Notes under the pieces: model-generated
What the model was told of the DNA's origin: nothing
Databases searched by the model: none
The model's input: only the letters and a program-made list of their open reading frames with translations
Position numbers and translations under genes: made by a program
DNA from: Odontesthes bonariensis
Lineage: Eukaryota; Chordata; Actinopteri; Atheriniformes; Atherinopsidae
Reading direction: 5' to 3'
Assembly (NCBI RefSeq): GCF_027942865.1
Contig: NC_134515.1
Location: 33,669,449 to 33,733,448, forward strand
Length of the DNA stretch: 64,000 nucleotides
Part shown: one piece after another, positions 34,596 to 51,737 of the stretch
How positions within the stretch are numbered: the stretch's first letter is position 1
How the letters are laid out: every line of letters starts with the position of its first letter

Positions 34596-34601
34596 AATAA
34601 A
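34596..34601 (+). terminator. pmel: pmel polyadenylation signal
   Basis: AATAAA about 250 nt after the stop codon. Confidence 0.65.
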
Positions 34602-35384
34602 CATTGTTTATATGGTCAATAGTTTTTGAGTTGTGTTGTATTAAATCATGGATGTCCAGTAGTTGATTAAAAAAAAAAGTTATACAAATGTGATGCTGCA
34701 CTTCTTGAAAGATTGTAAGAAATTCGAGACAAACTACCATATCCCTCTGAAAATAATCATTCTTTACTCATTTATTGTATAAAAATGGAAAAAATAAACA
34801 TCTCCTTTCCTCTTTTGACAATAAATAAATTAAAATGCTCTTCCATCAAAAGGCACATGCTGACAGCTTTTTTTTAAAATAAAATGATTGTGCCAGCATT
34901 AGTAGCCTTTATTAAGTTGCTTTACAGTAAAAGAGGACAGAGAGGAGATGACATGTAGCAAAAGGCCTCAAGCCCTCATGAAAAACCCTAGGCAGCAGTG
35001 TTGAGTAGCTTTAGCCCTATACATACAAACATCTTTAATGTAAACAAAAGATAAGCTTTAAATCACCTTGTGCTTTGGGTCATATACTGCAAACACATTA
35101 AGAATCTGAGACACTGACATGCATTTCTTTAAATGATTACGTCACATTAATATTAGAAACATTAATATTATTGACAATTACTGCAGAAATTGTGATGACT
35201 GTACAACCCTAAGCAGGCTATGAAACAAAATTGCTGTAAAACATTGAGTTTTTTTTAATAGTCTATGTCTTCTACTCAAGAGCTTAAAATTCGGAATCTT
35301 AGAATTTATATGAAAGGACACTCACATTAAGTTAATAAATATTTAGAATGAACAAAAAGACAAACAACTTCACATCACAGAGAT
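34602..35384. other. Intergenic between convergent pmel and tubulin genes
   Basis: AT-rich, with short A/T runs only. No gene, RNA or repeat end recognised. It separates two convergent 3' ends. Confidence 0.5.
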
Positions 35385-38242
<2,858 letters not shown>

Positions 38243-38380
38243 GTTTCCGATAAGGTTCAAAGAAGAGGAGAAAGAGGAAATGTAAAGAAATAGGTGTTGT
38301 AAAAACGGGGTGTTTGCGTTGCGTGTTGTACCCAACGGGGTCGATGCAACAACTGCTGAATGGGAGGGCGGTGCGAGCAG

Positions 38381-38387
38381 ATTTATA
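38381..38387 (-). promoter_or_regulatory. tuba1: TATA box of tubulin gene 1
   Basis: TATAAAT on the minus strand, about 140 bp upstream of the ATG. An inverted CCAAT box follows further upstream at 38447-38451. The layout suits a TATA-driven housekeeping or neural tubulin promoter. Confidence 0.65.
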
Positions 38388-41300
38388 TGCGGCACAAGCG
38401 ATTTGGCCCTGTGTGCTGTGGAAAAAACACGACTCTAAACACCGCCATTGGTTAACACTGCGCAGATCCTGTTTTTTGTATTCTGGTTTGGACAAAATAT
38501 TTGCTTTAAAATCAGTTTTAAGTCCGCGGCTATTAGATAAATATAGTAAAAAACTATGGGTGTTTAGAGGTGCAAGCTCGGGTATTTGAGGATGTTGGTT
38601 TATTTTGATGATTTGTTTTAATTTTGCAAATATTTCTCATGTAATTGTTGATATGGATTTTTTTGAGGGCATGAATTTGAAGTCATGCAGACTGAATAAA
38701 GGATTTGTTTCAAACTAATCTTATTTATTATGCAGACAACATGATTGAGTATTTTCTTTAAATGTGGAATTTTCCCAGAGCACCTGAAACATCATAAAGG
38801 AGGCGAACTGCCTGAATGCTTTGACTGCACATAAAACCTCCCACTAGGGCTGATGCCTGCTTGGCACCCATGTTGCAGAGGCCTGTCATGGTGTACATCC
38901 GAGATGCCAGCTCCTTGACTCTCCTCCCTCTTTGTCCTAGATTCTCTGCAATGATGTCATTCAGTGGGGCGATCACGTGACTACATGTCTGCATGGCTCT
39001 GTGTACCTCTTCTGTTCAGCAGCACAGAGGCTGGGCTCAGCTTCTTTTGGTTCTGTCCTGTTTGAGGATCTGAAATTGCCCTGGAGTGCAGTTTATGTGA
39101 CATAATGGGGGTATCAGGGAACTCGACAGCAGTGGATGCAGTTTAAAATTCTACAAGGCATGGAAATTATATCAAAAGAGGCTTGGGAGACACAGTCCTG
39201 ATGTGACTTGATCAAAGCTTTTCACATTATTGTAATGCTGAAAAAACATTGAAATGAACAGAAAATAAAGCATTATGAACCCAAAAAGCGGACCTCTTTG
39301 TGGGATCGCTCATTAATTCATAAGGGCAGTGAGAATGGATTTACAACCAGCCAGTCGTGGTTGCTTTACTCAAAATAAACGACAGGAGAAGAGAGAGAAG
39401 AACAGGAAACAGCCATGGCTGCCAGCCAGTGTTTTTTTGAGAGAACATTCTGCATCCCCCTGCCCCTCCTCATCTTCTTTTTCCTCCCCAGCAGCTGTGA
39501 GGCAGGGAGGGTCAGAGCAGCTGTTCACTTTAAGAAAAGAGGGAGGATGGGAATGCTAGAGAAATGGGAGTGGTCCTTCATGGTTGTGAAACTGACCGCA
39601 TTGCATCCTTCCAAAGAGAATATGATATCTATGAAAGTGATTGAGCATATTTTCCATCTACCACAGCTGAGTTATTGTATGAAGGGACTGTCAGATAAGC
39701 TGGGTTGTGGGGAAAAAAAGAAGAAAGTTATATTTATTTTCACAAGCAATATTTTGAGCTTTTGTCAGAACTGGCTGAGTTTACTGGTGGGGGGTTAAAA
39801 GGGTGGGGCAGTGCCTCACAGGAAAACTGCCCTACAGGAAACAGGAATGAGAGACTGAAATTTACACAGAAGTCAAAACCAATGGTGTACCATTAAAACA
39901 TCTGTTAAGATCAGTTAATATTTCTACATGTGAAAAATGACCATGAAATATGAAACCAGCACAGTGAGAAATTCAATTGTGACTAAAAAATAAAACATGA
40001 AAGCAGGTATCAATCAAAGGATTAAACAGAGGCAAAAATAACCACAAACAGCTACAGACCTCCTAATTACAGGAAATAACCAAATGTCTGGTATGTGCAA
40101 TTTCAATAATGAATTGTGCTTTTTTTCTTTGTTTGGTGTTAGATATTACAGTGAGAAAACACAAAGATGCAGACAAACCAGGTTGGATATCATTCACTGC
40201 TGATTTGATGATATTCAATGTGATGACAAAAATGTGACAATGGCTCAAAGCTACCTGCTTTTCAGCAGCCTCTAACTGTAATAATTACAGACTATTTTGA
40301 GTAGCCTCATTCAAAGAAGTATCACATATCTCTGAGACAACTGTTGTCATCGGTAGCTTTCTTTGTTGTTAGCAACCAAGGTGATTAACTGGCAGCTGGT
40401 CAAGATCTCTGTTTAGTCTGTGTGGCTGAAAAATGGCATTGTTTAAAAAAACAGGGCAGGTCATGAATCTGGAAAGTGTGCTGTTTTCTGTCAAAAATCT
40501 TGTTCAGGGGAGGACGGTCCCTTGCAAGACACAAGGCAAGCAGATTTTGGAAAAGTGGTGTGTCACATCCCCCCACACAGGCAGCTACAGTACCACCTCT
40601 TAATGCTGCCATTTAAGCTGGGTCATGTGACCACCAGATAAAGCCAGTCTGTGTGGATACTAGGCTGTTTCTAGGCAACTCCTTTATTCATTTCCTAGCA
40701 ACCGTTAAATCTTAGCAACAGAGGGCTTGGGGGGTTGGGTGCAGTCCTCCGTGCCCTATATCCCTCATGTCTGGCAGGGAAGTTTGAAATCAGATAAAAT
40801 CCACTGCCATCATGTAAACATATTGAATTGTATTGAAAGATAAATTGTAATAATATGCAAATATATGCACAGCGTTGACCAGGTAACACAGAAGAGATAC
40901 CAAACGTGTATGTAATGCAAAAAAAAAAAAAAAAAATCGATGGGCTTTTCTGTAACATCGTATAGTTGGAAACAAATTTCAAATTATCTTTTTTTTAAAT
41001 ATAAACTTAAGATGTATAGACAATAAGCCAGTCTGTATTACATTAAAATGTTGAAGGTTTGATATTGAAGCCAGTGATAACAAATTATGGACAACATAGG
41101 GAAAATGAGTTTGTCTACTTTTTATGATTGATTTGTACCAGCAGATGATCAGACATGATATGCATTATGTATAAGGCCTACAGCGATCAAAGATCAAATA
41201 AGTGGGATTTCATGTGCAAATAAATACCCCCTATACCAATTTATGTCCTATTTTAAAAAAAATATTTGAATTGCAGCTATGATTGCTGCTGTAAATATGG

Positions 41301-41538
41301 ACGGTTTGAGCATTGGGTCTGTATTCTACCAGCATGCAGAAAATTACCAAGCATTTTTCTCAGAAGCACCATGCTTTCAGTACAATGATGGGGAGACTTT
41401 GGGTGGGGTCTGGAAGGCAGTCTTTCCAGGCAGCCAAGGGCTCGTCCAATAACAATGTGTAAACTGATTCTAAACGATAGACTGACATTGGCACGACCAA
41501 TAGTAGCACAAAACCCACCGGCGCGAGGGCTTCTCTTG

Positions 41539-41546
41539 TATATATA
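41539..41546 (+). promoter_or_regulatory. tuba1: TATA box of tubulin gene 2
   Basis: TATATATA about 120 bp upstream of the ATG, preceded by CCAAT boxes at 41446-41450 and 41497-41501. Confidence 0.65.
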
Positions 41547-41663
41547 CCACCGTCATCCTCCTGTGCGCCATTATCTCTTACATCGACCCCATAACTGTCG
41601 AATTGTAAGACTTCCTGTCGAGGAGATTCTTCCATCCTTTATCACAACTTCAACAAAACAAAT

Positions 41664-44701
<3,038 letters not shown>

Positions 44702-44854
44702 AAGGGACATTAAGGAATTAGCTAAACAGGAAAAAAAATTGATTGCAATGTACTCTTGAATGCATTCCAAATAGAGATGTCTGTCTATCAATTACAGTCG
44801 CAGTTTGGCTGTTCGATTAAAACTACTGAAAATGTCAAGTTTGGCTGTGTTCTG

Positions 44855-44860
44855 AATAAA
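44855..44860 (+). terminator. tuba1: Polyadenylation signal of tubulin gene 2
   Basis: AATAAA about 155 nt after the stop, in the same relative position as in gene 1. Confidence 0.75.
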
Positions 44861-45037
44861 ATCTCTGCTATGTGAAGCCGTTTGACTCTTTATTATACAG
44901 ATAGGGTAGCTGTTAGCCCTGAGTGAGATGTTCTTAAAAATGCTCAATGTTTCATTTTACCCAGTTGATATAAAAGGGATTTAGAGCTTTCGCAACACTT
45001 TCTTTGATTCTTTTTTCCATTTTGCATTGTTAATTTA

Positions 45038-45442
45038 TCAGAATCGCTTTTTTTTTATTGCCAGGTATGTGGACACACACGAGGAATTTGACTGGTTACA
45101 CCTCACTCTCTTTAGTGCAACAATTTAAAAAAATAGACAAAAAATAGACATAGAACAAGATTAAATCAGAAGTGCAAATTGGTGCATGGTGCAAGGATGA
45201 TACACTGAAGTCCGGTTTTAGCTGTTTAACACAGAGACAGCCTGAGGGAAGAAACTGTTCCTATGTCTTGTTGTTTTGGTGTACATAGTTCTGTAGCGCC
45301 TTGCAGAAGGGAGGAGTTTAAACAGTTTGTGTCCAAGGTGTGATGGGTCTGCAGAGATGTTACCTGCCCGTTTCCTGACTCTGCACAGGTACAGATCCTG
45401 GATGGAGGGCAGGCTGACACCAATAATCTTCTATGCAGAAAT
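45038..45442 (-). mobile_element. LINE 3' fragment, minus strand
   Basis: Read on the minus strand, one frame gives the C-terminal motif common to many fish LINEs (RKRAGNISADPSHLGHKLF, LLPSARRYR), then a UTR ending in GATTCT. The first 100 bp match the scrap inserted at 10264. 5'-truncated at about 45442. Confidence 0.65.
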
Positions 45443-46321
45443 TGTATATCAATAGCTCATCTAAACTCATGCTGCTCTTTGACCACAATGTGAATGGTGA
45501 TCTGAGAAGTATTTAATGATGAAAGACTTACAGCTCTGCCTTTGTTGAACATTCACTCATTTTCTACATCCACTTACTCCAGTTTGAGGGGGGGTGTCGA
45601 GAGGCAGGGCAGGGTACAACCTGGACAGGTCATGATGAGGTCGCAAATTGAAAGAACAGAGAAACTCAGTCCAAAACAGCCACCAGCAGAGGGTGCACAT
45701 AGACCAACAGTTTCTCAGAGAATTCTTGAATAGGCTATAAGCCATTGATGTTCCTTTTTGAGGCCCTGTTAGGTATGTTGTGGGCTCACTCAGTGATCAT
45801 TAATTGTACTATTGCTAAGTTATTTCAAAGGAAGTAATGCATTCATACACAACAGCCCTGAAATGTAGTTTACCAATATAGCTCATCCAAAAGAGGTCAT
45901 AAGACATGACAGACTGAAACCATGTATGAATTCTGCAGGCCAAACCACAATGAATTATTACAGTAGCCTGGGTTCAGTTCCAATCTGGGCCCTATTCTGA
46001 ATGTCACAAATAACTACTTATGACAGCCAATTTGAACTGTAACAACCCTTGTTTACACGTTGGCTCATCAGTCTCCCATCTCGTCTCCCCTCTTTTGTGC
46101 TGGTCATAAGATCTGAATGCAAGTACATGCATAACAAATCAGTTCAAGCCAATAAGGGTTATGTAGTGACCAATGTCCCATCTTCCCTCAGTCAGTCATA
46201 AAACACACTACAACTACAGGATAATAGCTTCTCAGGGAGGCAGCAACAGATATACAGTAAATCAACATTCAGTTGCGTTATGCTTGACTATTGTCGTCAT
46301 AGCCACCCCTTTCTCTGTTGG
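45443..46321. other. Intergenic with a degraded LINE tail
   Basis: Near 45550-45640 the words CATTTTCTACATCCACTTAC and GCAGGGTACAACCTGGACAG mark an old minus-strand copy of a common fish repeat. Otherwise nothing recognised. Confidence 0.45.
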
Positions 46322-46653
46322 GTTCCTATTAGGGCCAACCGTCCCTTGAAAAACGGAATCATCCCGTATTTAGAAACAAATGTACGCGTCTCGTATTGAG
46401 CTGAAAAGGGACTCACTTTGTCCTGTATTATCGTGAGAATCAAAAATAGTCCATAAAATGTCAGTGGAATAAATGAATAACACGGCGCTTTATATGAAAA
46501 TGTACGGTAAACTTGCTCCCTGGCCCTCTCCTGCTCTGTGACCAATGAGCTGACAGCATATTCAAAAAGGAGTACGACAATACGGAATCCCGCTCATCTC
46601 ATTGGTCGAGGTTGCCTAGCTGCGAAGAAGATAGCGGAAGACAACAAAGCAGC

Positions 46654-46893
46654 ATGGGTGACCGTGACAGTGACACAGACGCCGGCACTGCTGCGTTAAA
46701 GTTCTCGGACGGTACTCCTCTGAGAAAAAAAAAAAAAGACTGCAAAAATACAGAGAGGAATGGGAGAAGGTAAACACCTGGGTGGAAAAGGTGCGCAATA
46801 ATACTTGCTCAGAGTTCTACTCTGTAGCACTCAAAGACAAACAGCTCCTTGCTGCAGCAAGAGCTCAGAGGAAGTACAGATGGAAAAAGTAGC
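46654..46893 (+). pseudogene. hAT transposase N-terminal scrap
   Basis: ATG followed by GDRDSDTDAGTAALKFSDGT, then a 13-A run that shifts the frame. In the shifted frame it continues LQKYREEWEKVNTWVEKV, the start of the zinc-finger region typical of DUF4371-type hAT transposases. The rest of the protein is absent. Confidence 0.5.
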
Positions 46894-47188
46894 GTTGAGT
46901 TGCGCATGCAAAATTGCATTGAGTTGACTTGTGCATTAAGTTCATAAGTTCTATTTTTAAATATGTTTACAAGTTTACAAGTCTGTTTGCACTTTTGTTA
47001 TTGTCTATCTATTGTTTTATATTTATTTATACAGTTTTAAGTTCAAGACAGATTTCTGTTTAAGAAAGATATTTATTTTATTCAGTTTATTTTGTAATAA
47101 AGTACATTTCTGGTAAACATTTGTTTTCCATGTGTTTATATCACTCAAAAATATGCATTTAATTCAATTCAGGTTCGAGTCAAATTGT

Positions 47189-48010
47189 CCATCCATCCAT
47201 CCATCCATTATCTTCCGCTGGTCCGGGGATCGGGTCGCAGGGGCAGCAGCTTGAGCAAAGAGACCCAGACGTCCCTGTCCCCGGCCACTTCCTCCAGCTC
47301 TTCTGGGGGGACCCCGAGGCGCTCCCAGGCCAGCCGAGAAACATAGTCTCTCCAACATGTCCTGGGTCTTCCCCGGGGCCTCTTCCCAGTGGGACGGGCC
47401 CGGAACACCTCACCGGGGAGGCGTCCAGGAGGCATCCTAACCAGATGCCCAAGCCACCTCATCTGACTCCTCTCGATGCGGAGGAGCAGCGGTTCTACTC
47501 CGAGCCCCTCCCAGATGACCGAGTTTCTCACCCTATCTCTAAGGGAGAGCCCAGACACCCTGCGGAGGAAACTCATTTCGGCCGCTTGTATTCGCGATCT
47601 CGTTCTTTCGGTCACTACCCACAGCTCGTGACCATAGGTGAGGATAGGAACATAGATTGACCGGTAAATCGAGAGCTTTGCCTTCTGGCTCAGCTCCTTC
47701 TTCACCACGACGGGCCGGTGCAGAGGCCGCATCACTGCGGACGCCGCACCGATCCATCTGTCAATCTCCTGCTCCCTTCGTCCCTCACTGGTGAACAAGA
47801 CCCCGAGATACTTGAACTCCTCCACTTGGGGAAGGATCTCATTCCCGACCCGGAGAGAGCATTCCACCCTTTTCCGGCCGAAGACCATGTTCTCGGATTT
47901 GGAGGTGCTGATTCTCATCCCAGCCGGTTCACACTCGGCTGCGAACCGCTCCAGTGAGAGCTGAAGGTCACGGCCCGATGACGCCAACAGAACCACATCG
48001 TCCGCAAAAA
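47189..48010 (-). mobile_element. Young LINE insertion C, 5'-truncated, with target duplication
   Basis: Flanked by the direct repeat GTCAAATTGT (47179-47188 and 48011-48020). Its minus-strand frame (47996-47208) is open for 262 codons: VLLASSGRDLQLSLERF (after the RT catalytic box, which is lost), FKYLGVLFTSEG, LTYGHELWVVTERTRSRIQA, WLGHLVRMPPGRLPGEVF and RPRGRPRTCWRDYVSRLAWE. The 3' end is an (ATGG)n tail. It is the best-preserved member of the family of relics A and B. Confidence 0.85.
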
Positions 48011-48172
48011 GTCAAATTGTTAAAAAAATCATTTCACTTACAAAAAAAGAGCCAAAAAAAAAATCACCACGCCAGGAAGGGTGGTCGGTCGTTCCTGCCA
48101 ATGAGGTGTCCCTTATTTTTTTTTCAAGGAGTTGGCAACCCTAGTTCCTATTGCTCTTCCAGTTCTCTCTTT

Positions 48173-48180
48173 CACACACA

Positions 48181-48222
<42 letters not shown>
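48173..48222. repeat. (CA)n microsatellite
   Basis: About twenty-three CA units with one interruption (CAAACA). Confidence 0.95.
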
Positions 48223-48224
<2 letters not shown>

Positions 48225-48699
48225 ATAAACTCATACAACTTATATAAAGAATGTGTGTATGTAAAAATATACAGACTAAAGATACAGAGACACAGACTAA
48301 AAACACAGAACCTGATTTTGATCTTACGTGATCAAAATGACAGATGAAAAGAAATGGGCCAGTCAGTCGTACAAAATAAGTTTTTAAGACCCAAAGAATT
48401 GAAAGTAAGTATTATTCCAGTCATACACAAGCAAATTTTATAACTTTGTCAACTTATGCAAGACACTCCCAGGAAGGCATCAGCTTTAGCATTCTTACCT
48501 ATTTATCTTCACCTGTTTCCACTTACAGTTCAGACCTTCGGAGAGGCACGTGATTATACCGATCATTTTGAAGGTCAAAATGCAGGTCATATTGTGGAGG
48601 GCTTGGGTTTGGGGAAGATAGCTGCAATTTCTTAAAGCACTTTGAAGTGCTAGAGTTGCATGACACATATGTTGTACCAGGTCATAGGGTGGTTAAAGC
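48223..48699. other. No feature recognised
   Basis: AT-rich spacer between the hAT element and the THAP-type element. Confidence 0.4.
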
Positions 48700-48735
48700 T
48701 AGTGGTGTGGCGTTTGAAGTGAGGCCTCGGAGCAT

Positions 48736-48736
<1 letters not shown>

Positions 48737-48776
<40 letters not shown>

Positions 48777-48864
48777 ACGTTATCATTTTCTCCTTTGTTT
48801 TTGTAACCATAAATATTGGCACAGATTAAATAATGATTTTCGTAGAAGAGAAGTTGACAAATAA
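48737..48864 (-). mobile_element. Short poly(A) retro-insertion
   Basis: On the minus strand, about 92 bp of unique sequence followed by a 36-nt poly(A) (T run 48737-48772). Flanked by direct repeats AGGCCTCGGAGCATG (48722-48736 and 48865-48879). This is the footprint of L1-type retrotransposition, either of a short transcript or of an extremely 5'-truncated LINE. No AATAAA lies next to the tail. Confidence 0.75.
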
Positions 48865-49146
48865 AGGCCTCGGAGCATGTGTCGAGCAAAAAGGGGCGAG
48901 CCAGATGAAGCGTTGTTTCGAGGCTTGTATAGTTTCCGTAAAATCACGTGACTGATGACAAACGAGGCCTCGGATTCAATGTACACGTCACTAATTCGTT
49001 TTAAGCGTCACTACCACTACTAGACATAATATATGAAGACGCCTCATGGCGTGCTGGAACGTAACAGCGTCGCCGCCATATTGGCTGGGTCTCCTCACTC
49101 TGGGCTAGCACCAGAATCAATTGGAGTCGACGGAGAGTGAGCTACT

Positions 49147-49546
49147 ATGTTCGTATTTAGTGCAGTTTATGGTTGCAATAACCGGCGCAGTATTGATACC
49201 AGATCGCGTGGGATTACCTTTCACAAGTAAGATTGAACTATAACTTTAACTGGTTATTTTACCATATGTAATATTATGTCATCCTAACTAACGTTACGTG
49301 CAATGTTATTACAGCGGGGACTGGTACTCTCTCTCATTGTCTCTTGCTGTTTTTTGTTTCTTCTTCATATTTTGAAGGTTTCCCAGTGATACAGGCTTCA
49401 GGAGGCAATGAGAAGTTGCTATAAGACGGGAGGGTTTTGTTGCAACTGAGCCGTCAAAGCTCTGTAGTGAGCACTTCAAGCCTGATGATTTTGACAGGAC
49501 GGGTGAGATTGTCAGGCTTAGAGATGATGCTTGTGTCATTTGTGGT
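49147..49546 (+). pseudogene. THAP zinc-finger DNA-binding domain relic (two exons)
   Basis: Exon 1, 49147-49226: start MFVFSAVYGCNNRRS and GITFHK, ending at a GTAAGA donor. Exon 2 starts at about 49379 after TTTTGAAG: FPSDTGF, an in-frame TGA where THAP domains have the invariant Trp, then EPSKLCSEHFKPDDF, the C..HF zinc ligands. The first zinc Cys of the C-x4-C pair is Ser, in copy 1 as well. THAP domains bind DNA and are shared by P-element-like transposases. This copy is dead. Confidence 0.7.
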
Positions 49547-49698
49547 GTCTGTATTTCACAAAGTAAGGCTGCATCACATCGCAAAATTAAGTTACAGAGT
49601 GCCAGCATACGCGAGAAGCTGTGCAAAACAGTTATTTTTCAGCTCAGTTACTTTTTCAAAAAAAATGTACTGAGCTGGTACAGTATATGCAATATTAT

Positions 49699-49700
49699 AT

Positions 49701-49738
<38 letters not shown>

Positions 49739-49960
49739 CTTTATTGATCCCGAAGGAAATTCAAGCATCCAGTAGCAGACATAATAAAGCAATAAAAATG
49801 TTTACACAATTATAAACACTTTAAAAACAATCAAAGAATTTAAAAAACAGTTTAGAATATAAAGTGACCAGTGAAGTAAGATGAAAGTGAAATATAAAGT
49901 GATCAGTGAAATTCAGAAGCACCATCACTGAGAGAGTTACATATACTGCTTCAATAAACG
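49699..49960 (-). mobile_element. LINE 3' tail with (TAGA)n
   Basis: (TAGA)n at 49699-49737, then TACTTTATTGATCCCGAAGG and AAATT. On the minus strand this is AATTTCCTTCGGGATCAATA, then AAGTA and (TCTA)n, close to the end of the Rex1-like LINE at 4590-4620. Probably a 5'-truncated copy of a related LINE. Confidence 0.6.
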
Positions 49961-50590
49961 AATAATAAGTCATCTAGATGAATAATGAATAAAGTATTTT
50001 TCTATTCTATTCTATTTTATTCAATGTTTACTTCCATCATATTTATAATTCCACCATTTTTAGAACTGTATATATCTTTTTCTAATATATTTATAACTGT
50101 TTTTATTGCTCAACACTTTTTTTTTTATTCACGACACTTTATTTTCCTCATTGTTGTTGTTTTATCTGTTGTTCTTGAGTGCCAACAAAATTTTGCTGTA
50201 GGAATACAAATAAAAAAATCCTTGAATCCTATATGGGAGCTTGTATGTATATGTGTTACAGAAGGGTCGTGTGTGGGTGTGTGTGAGAGAGAAATAAATT
50301 CAAATGAACAATCAAACTTGTCTCTTTATTAAAATATAAAATTTATATTTAAATTAATTTATACATTTATCAATATGCCATAGCCAACCATATGTCTTTG
50401 TTAAAGAGCATAATACAAAGTCTTTCAGCATGAAAGCACGTATTTTTAATGTGTGACAGCGTCCTGTATCATAACTAAATCTCTGTCGTTTGTAACAAAG
50501 CAAACCATGTGAAAATCCGGTAAAAATTTGGGGAGTTATGATCATTGTAGTTGGGGATACACACCGTCCTCAGTCGAAATAAATGCAATG
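49961..50590. other. No feature recognised
   Basis: AT-rich sequence; the short ORFs show no familiar motif. Confidence 0.4.
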
Positions 50591-50705
50591 TGGAGGCATT
50601 GGAGACTCAGCCAAGATGGCGGCCGCGCTGATACGTCAGCTCCAATAGGCAGCGTCAGTCAATGAGGCGTCTACGTATATTATGTCTATGGTCACTACTG
50701 CATAA
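50591..50705 (-). repeat. Inverted partial copy of the THAP-element promoter region
   Basis: GAGGCGTCTACGTATATTAT and GTCTATGGT, preceded by GAGACTCAGCCAAGATGGCG, match in reverse the region 49020-49100 of THAP copy 2 and in forward orientation 10430-10510 of copy 1. It may be the second arm of the same element or a separate scrap. Confidence 0.55.
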
Positions 50706-51022
50706 AAAGGGTTTGAACCTCGCGGCACTTCGAGGGTTTTGAGTTGGCGTTTGGTATTCGTGAGAGGTAGAGTGTGCGTTGGTTGTATCAGAGTTAGTGG
50801 TTAAGTTCAGTTATTATATCAGTCATTATATCATTTATTATTATTATTATACTGCATTAGAATATATTGTAATTAGGTTAGAATAGTGTTAGAATGGTTA
50901 TATAGGATATATATAGGATAGGACATAGTAGGATATATATATATATACTGTATATATATATAATAAACAGTAATATTATGTAATCTCAATTATTAATAGT
51001 TTTTTTCCCCCTTTTACTATAG

Positions 51023-51343
51023 GTGACCTTTGGCATCTGCTGGATAGCACTGTTGGACAGAGCAGGCAAAGCTCAAACGCGACAGCAGATACAACAATTG
51101 AAGTAGACCGCTATTTAGCTGAGATTAATTTGGAGAGACATGAGGATCCACTCATATTTTGGAGCAAACAAAAGCACCAGTTTCCACATTTGTATCAGCT
51201 GGCACTGACATTTTTATGCACTCCGGCAATCCTCAGTGCCATGTGAAAGGGTATTTTTGAAAGCTGGCGAGATTGTGTCAAAAAGGAATCGTTTGAACCC
51301 GAATACTGTTAAAAAGCTTCTTTTTTTAAATAAAAACCAATAA
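51023..51343 (+). pseudogene. hAT transposase C-terminal dimerisation exon, frameshifted
   Basis: After a CTATAG acceptor the frame reads EVDRYLAEINLERHEDPLIF, then FPHLYQLALTFLCTPA. A one-base shift before the CERVF box leads to KAGEIVSKRNRLNPNTVKKL and LLFLNKNQ-stop. This is the hallmark hAT C-terminal dimer domain. The catalytic part is missing. Confidence 0.8.
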
Positions 51344-51394
51344 CTTATATTTGTCTTGTTGCCCATACTGCTCTGTTGCAGTTTTTCCCTGACT

Positions 51395-51465
51395 CCCGGT
51401 CCCATAAGCACTTTCCCACTCCCAGTTCCATAAGCATTTTCATACTCCCAGTTCCATAATAGTCA
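51395..51465. repeat. Short tandem repeat, about 24 bp, three copies
   Basis: ACTCCCAGTTCCATAAGCAT plus four more bases, repeated with small changes (ACTCCCGGTCCCATAAGCAC first). It abuts the left inverted repeat of the nuclease-bearing element. Confidence 0.75.
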
Positions 51466-51595
51466 GGGAGCATTTTCACCGAAATAAAGTCCCGTGGGAT
51501 TTTTTTGATGAAAGCAAGCCACCCATTCAGATGTCTCAAGGGCACACCAAATAACAATAAAAAACATGTTGGCAGTCTGAAATATTGTGCTGGCC
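51466..51595 (+). repeat. Left inverted repeat flanking the nuclease ORF
   Basis: Contains AAAGTCCCGTGGGATTTTTT, TGATGAAAGCAAGCCACCCA and GGCAGTCTGAAATATTGTGC. The reverse complement is at 54866-54990 with few differences and one gap of about ten bases near the outer end. Confidence 0.85.
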
Positions 51596-51737
51596 AGCAT
51601 GGTGGACCACACATAGAAACTGTATCCTTGCCGCATATTTCCGGCTATACCGCAACCTAAAATGTATTTGTTTGGTCATTTTCTTTCCTGTTTCATCCAT
51701 ATTCAGCTTCAGTAACTCCAAGTATATGAAATAATAA

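Larger units (their letters stand above)
38243..41663. other. Divergent intergenic region between the two tubulin genes
   Basis: 3.4 kb between the two start codons. Gene 1 promoter lies at the left end and gene 2 promoter at the right end. There is a 17-A run near 40920. Around 39700-39800 a stretch with CTTTTGTCAGAACTGGCTGA loosely resembles intron 3 of gene 2 (43300-43325). No exon is apparent. Confidence 0.5.
46330..48143 (+). mobile_element. hAT element with exact 8-bp duplication, carrying a nested LINE
   Basis: Begins TAGGGCCAACCGTCCCTTGA and ends TCAAGGAGTTGGCAACCCTA, imperfect inverted termini. Flanked by GTTCCTAT at 46322-46329 and 48144-48151. Without the LINE insert (47189-48010 and its duplication) it is just under 1 kb and contains only the first part of a transposase gene, so it is non-autonomous. 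Confidence 0.8.
48700..49680 (+). mobile_element. THAP-domain DNA transposon relic, copy 2
   Basis: Left terminus TAGTGGTGTGGCGTTTGAAG, shared in reverse with copy 1 (10683). It contains a GC-rich promoter-like region and two THAP exons. The poly(T) retro-insert at 48737-48864 interrupts it near its left end. The right end is unclear: it may continue to the hAT dimerisation exon at 51023-51343. Confidence 0.6.

Noticed and set aside
38758..38994. 78-codon minus-strand ORF upstream of tubulin gene 1
   Set aside because: No motif, no homology recognised and no neighbouring exon signals; likely chance.
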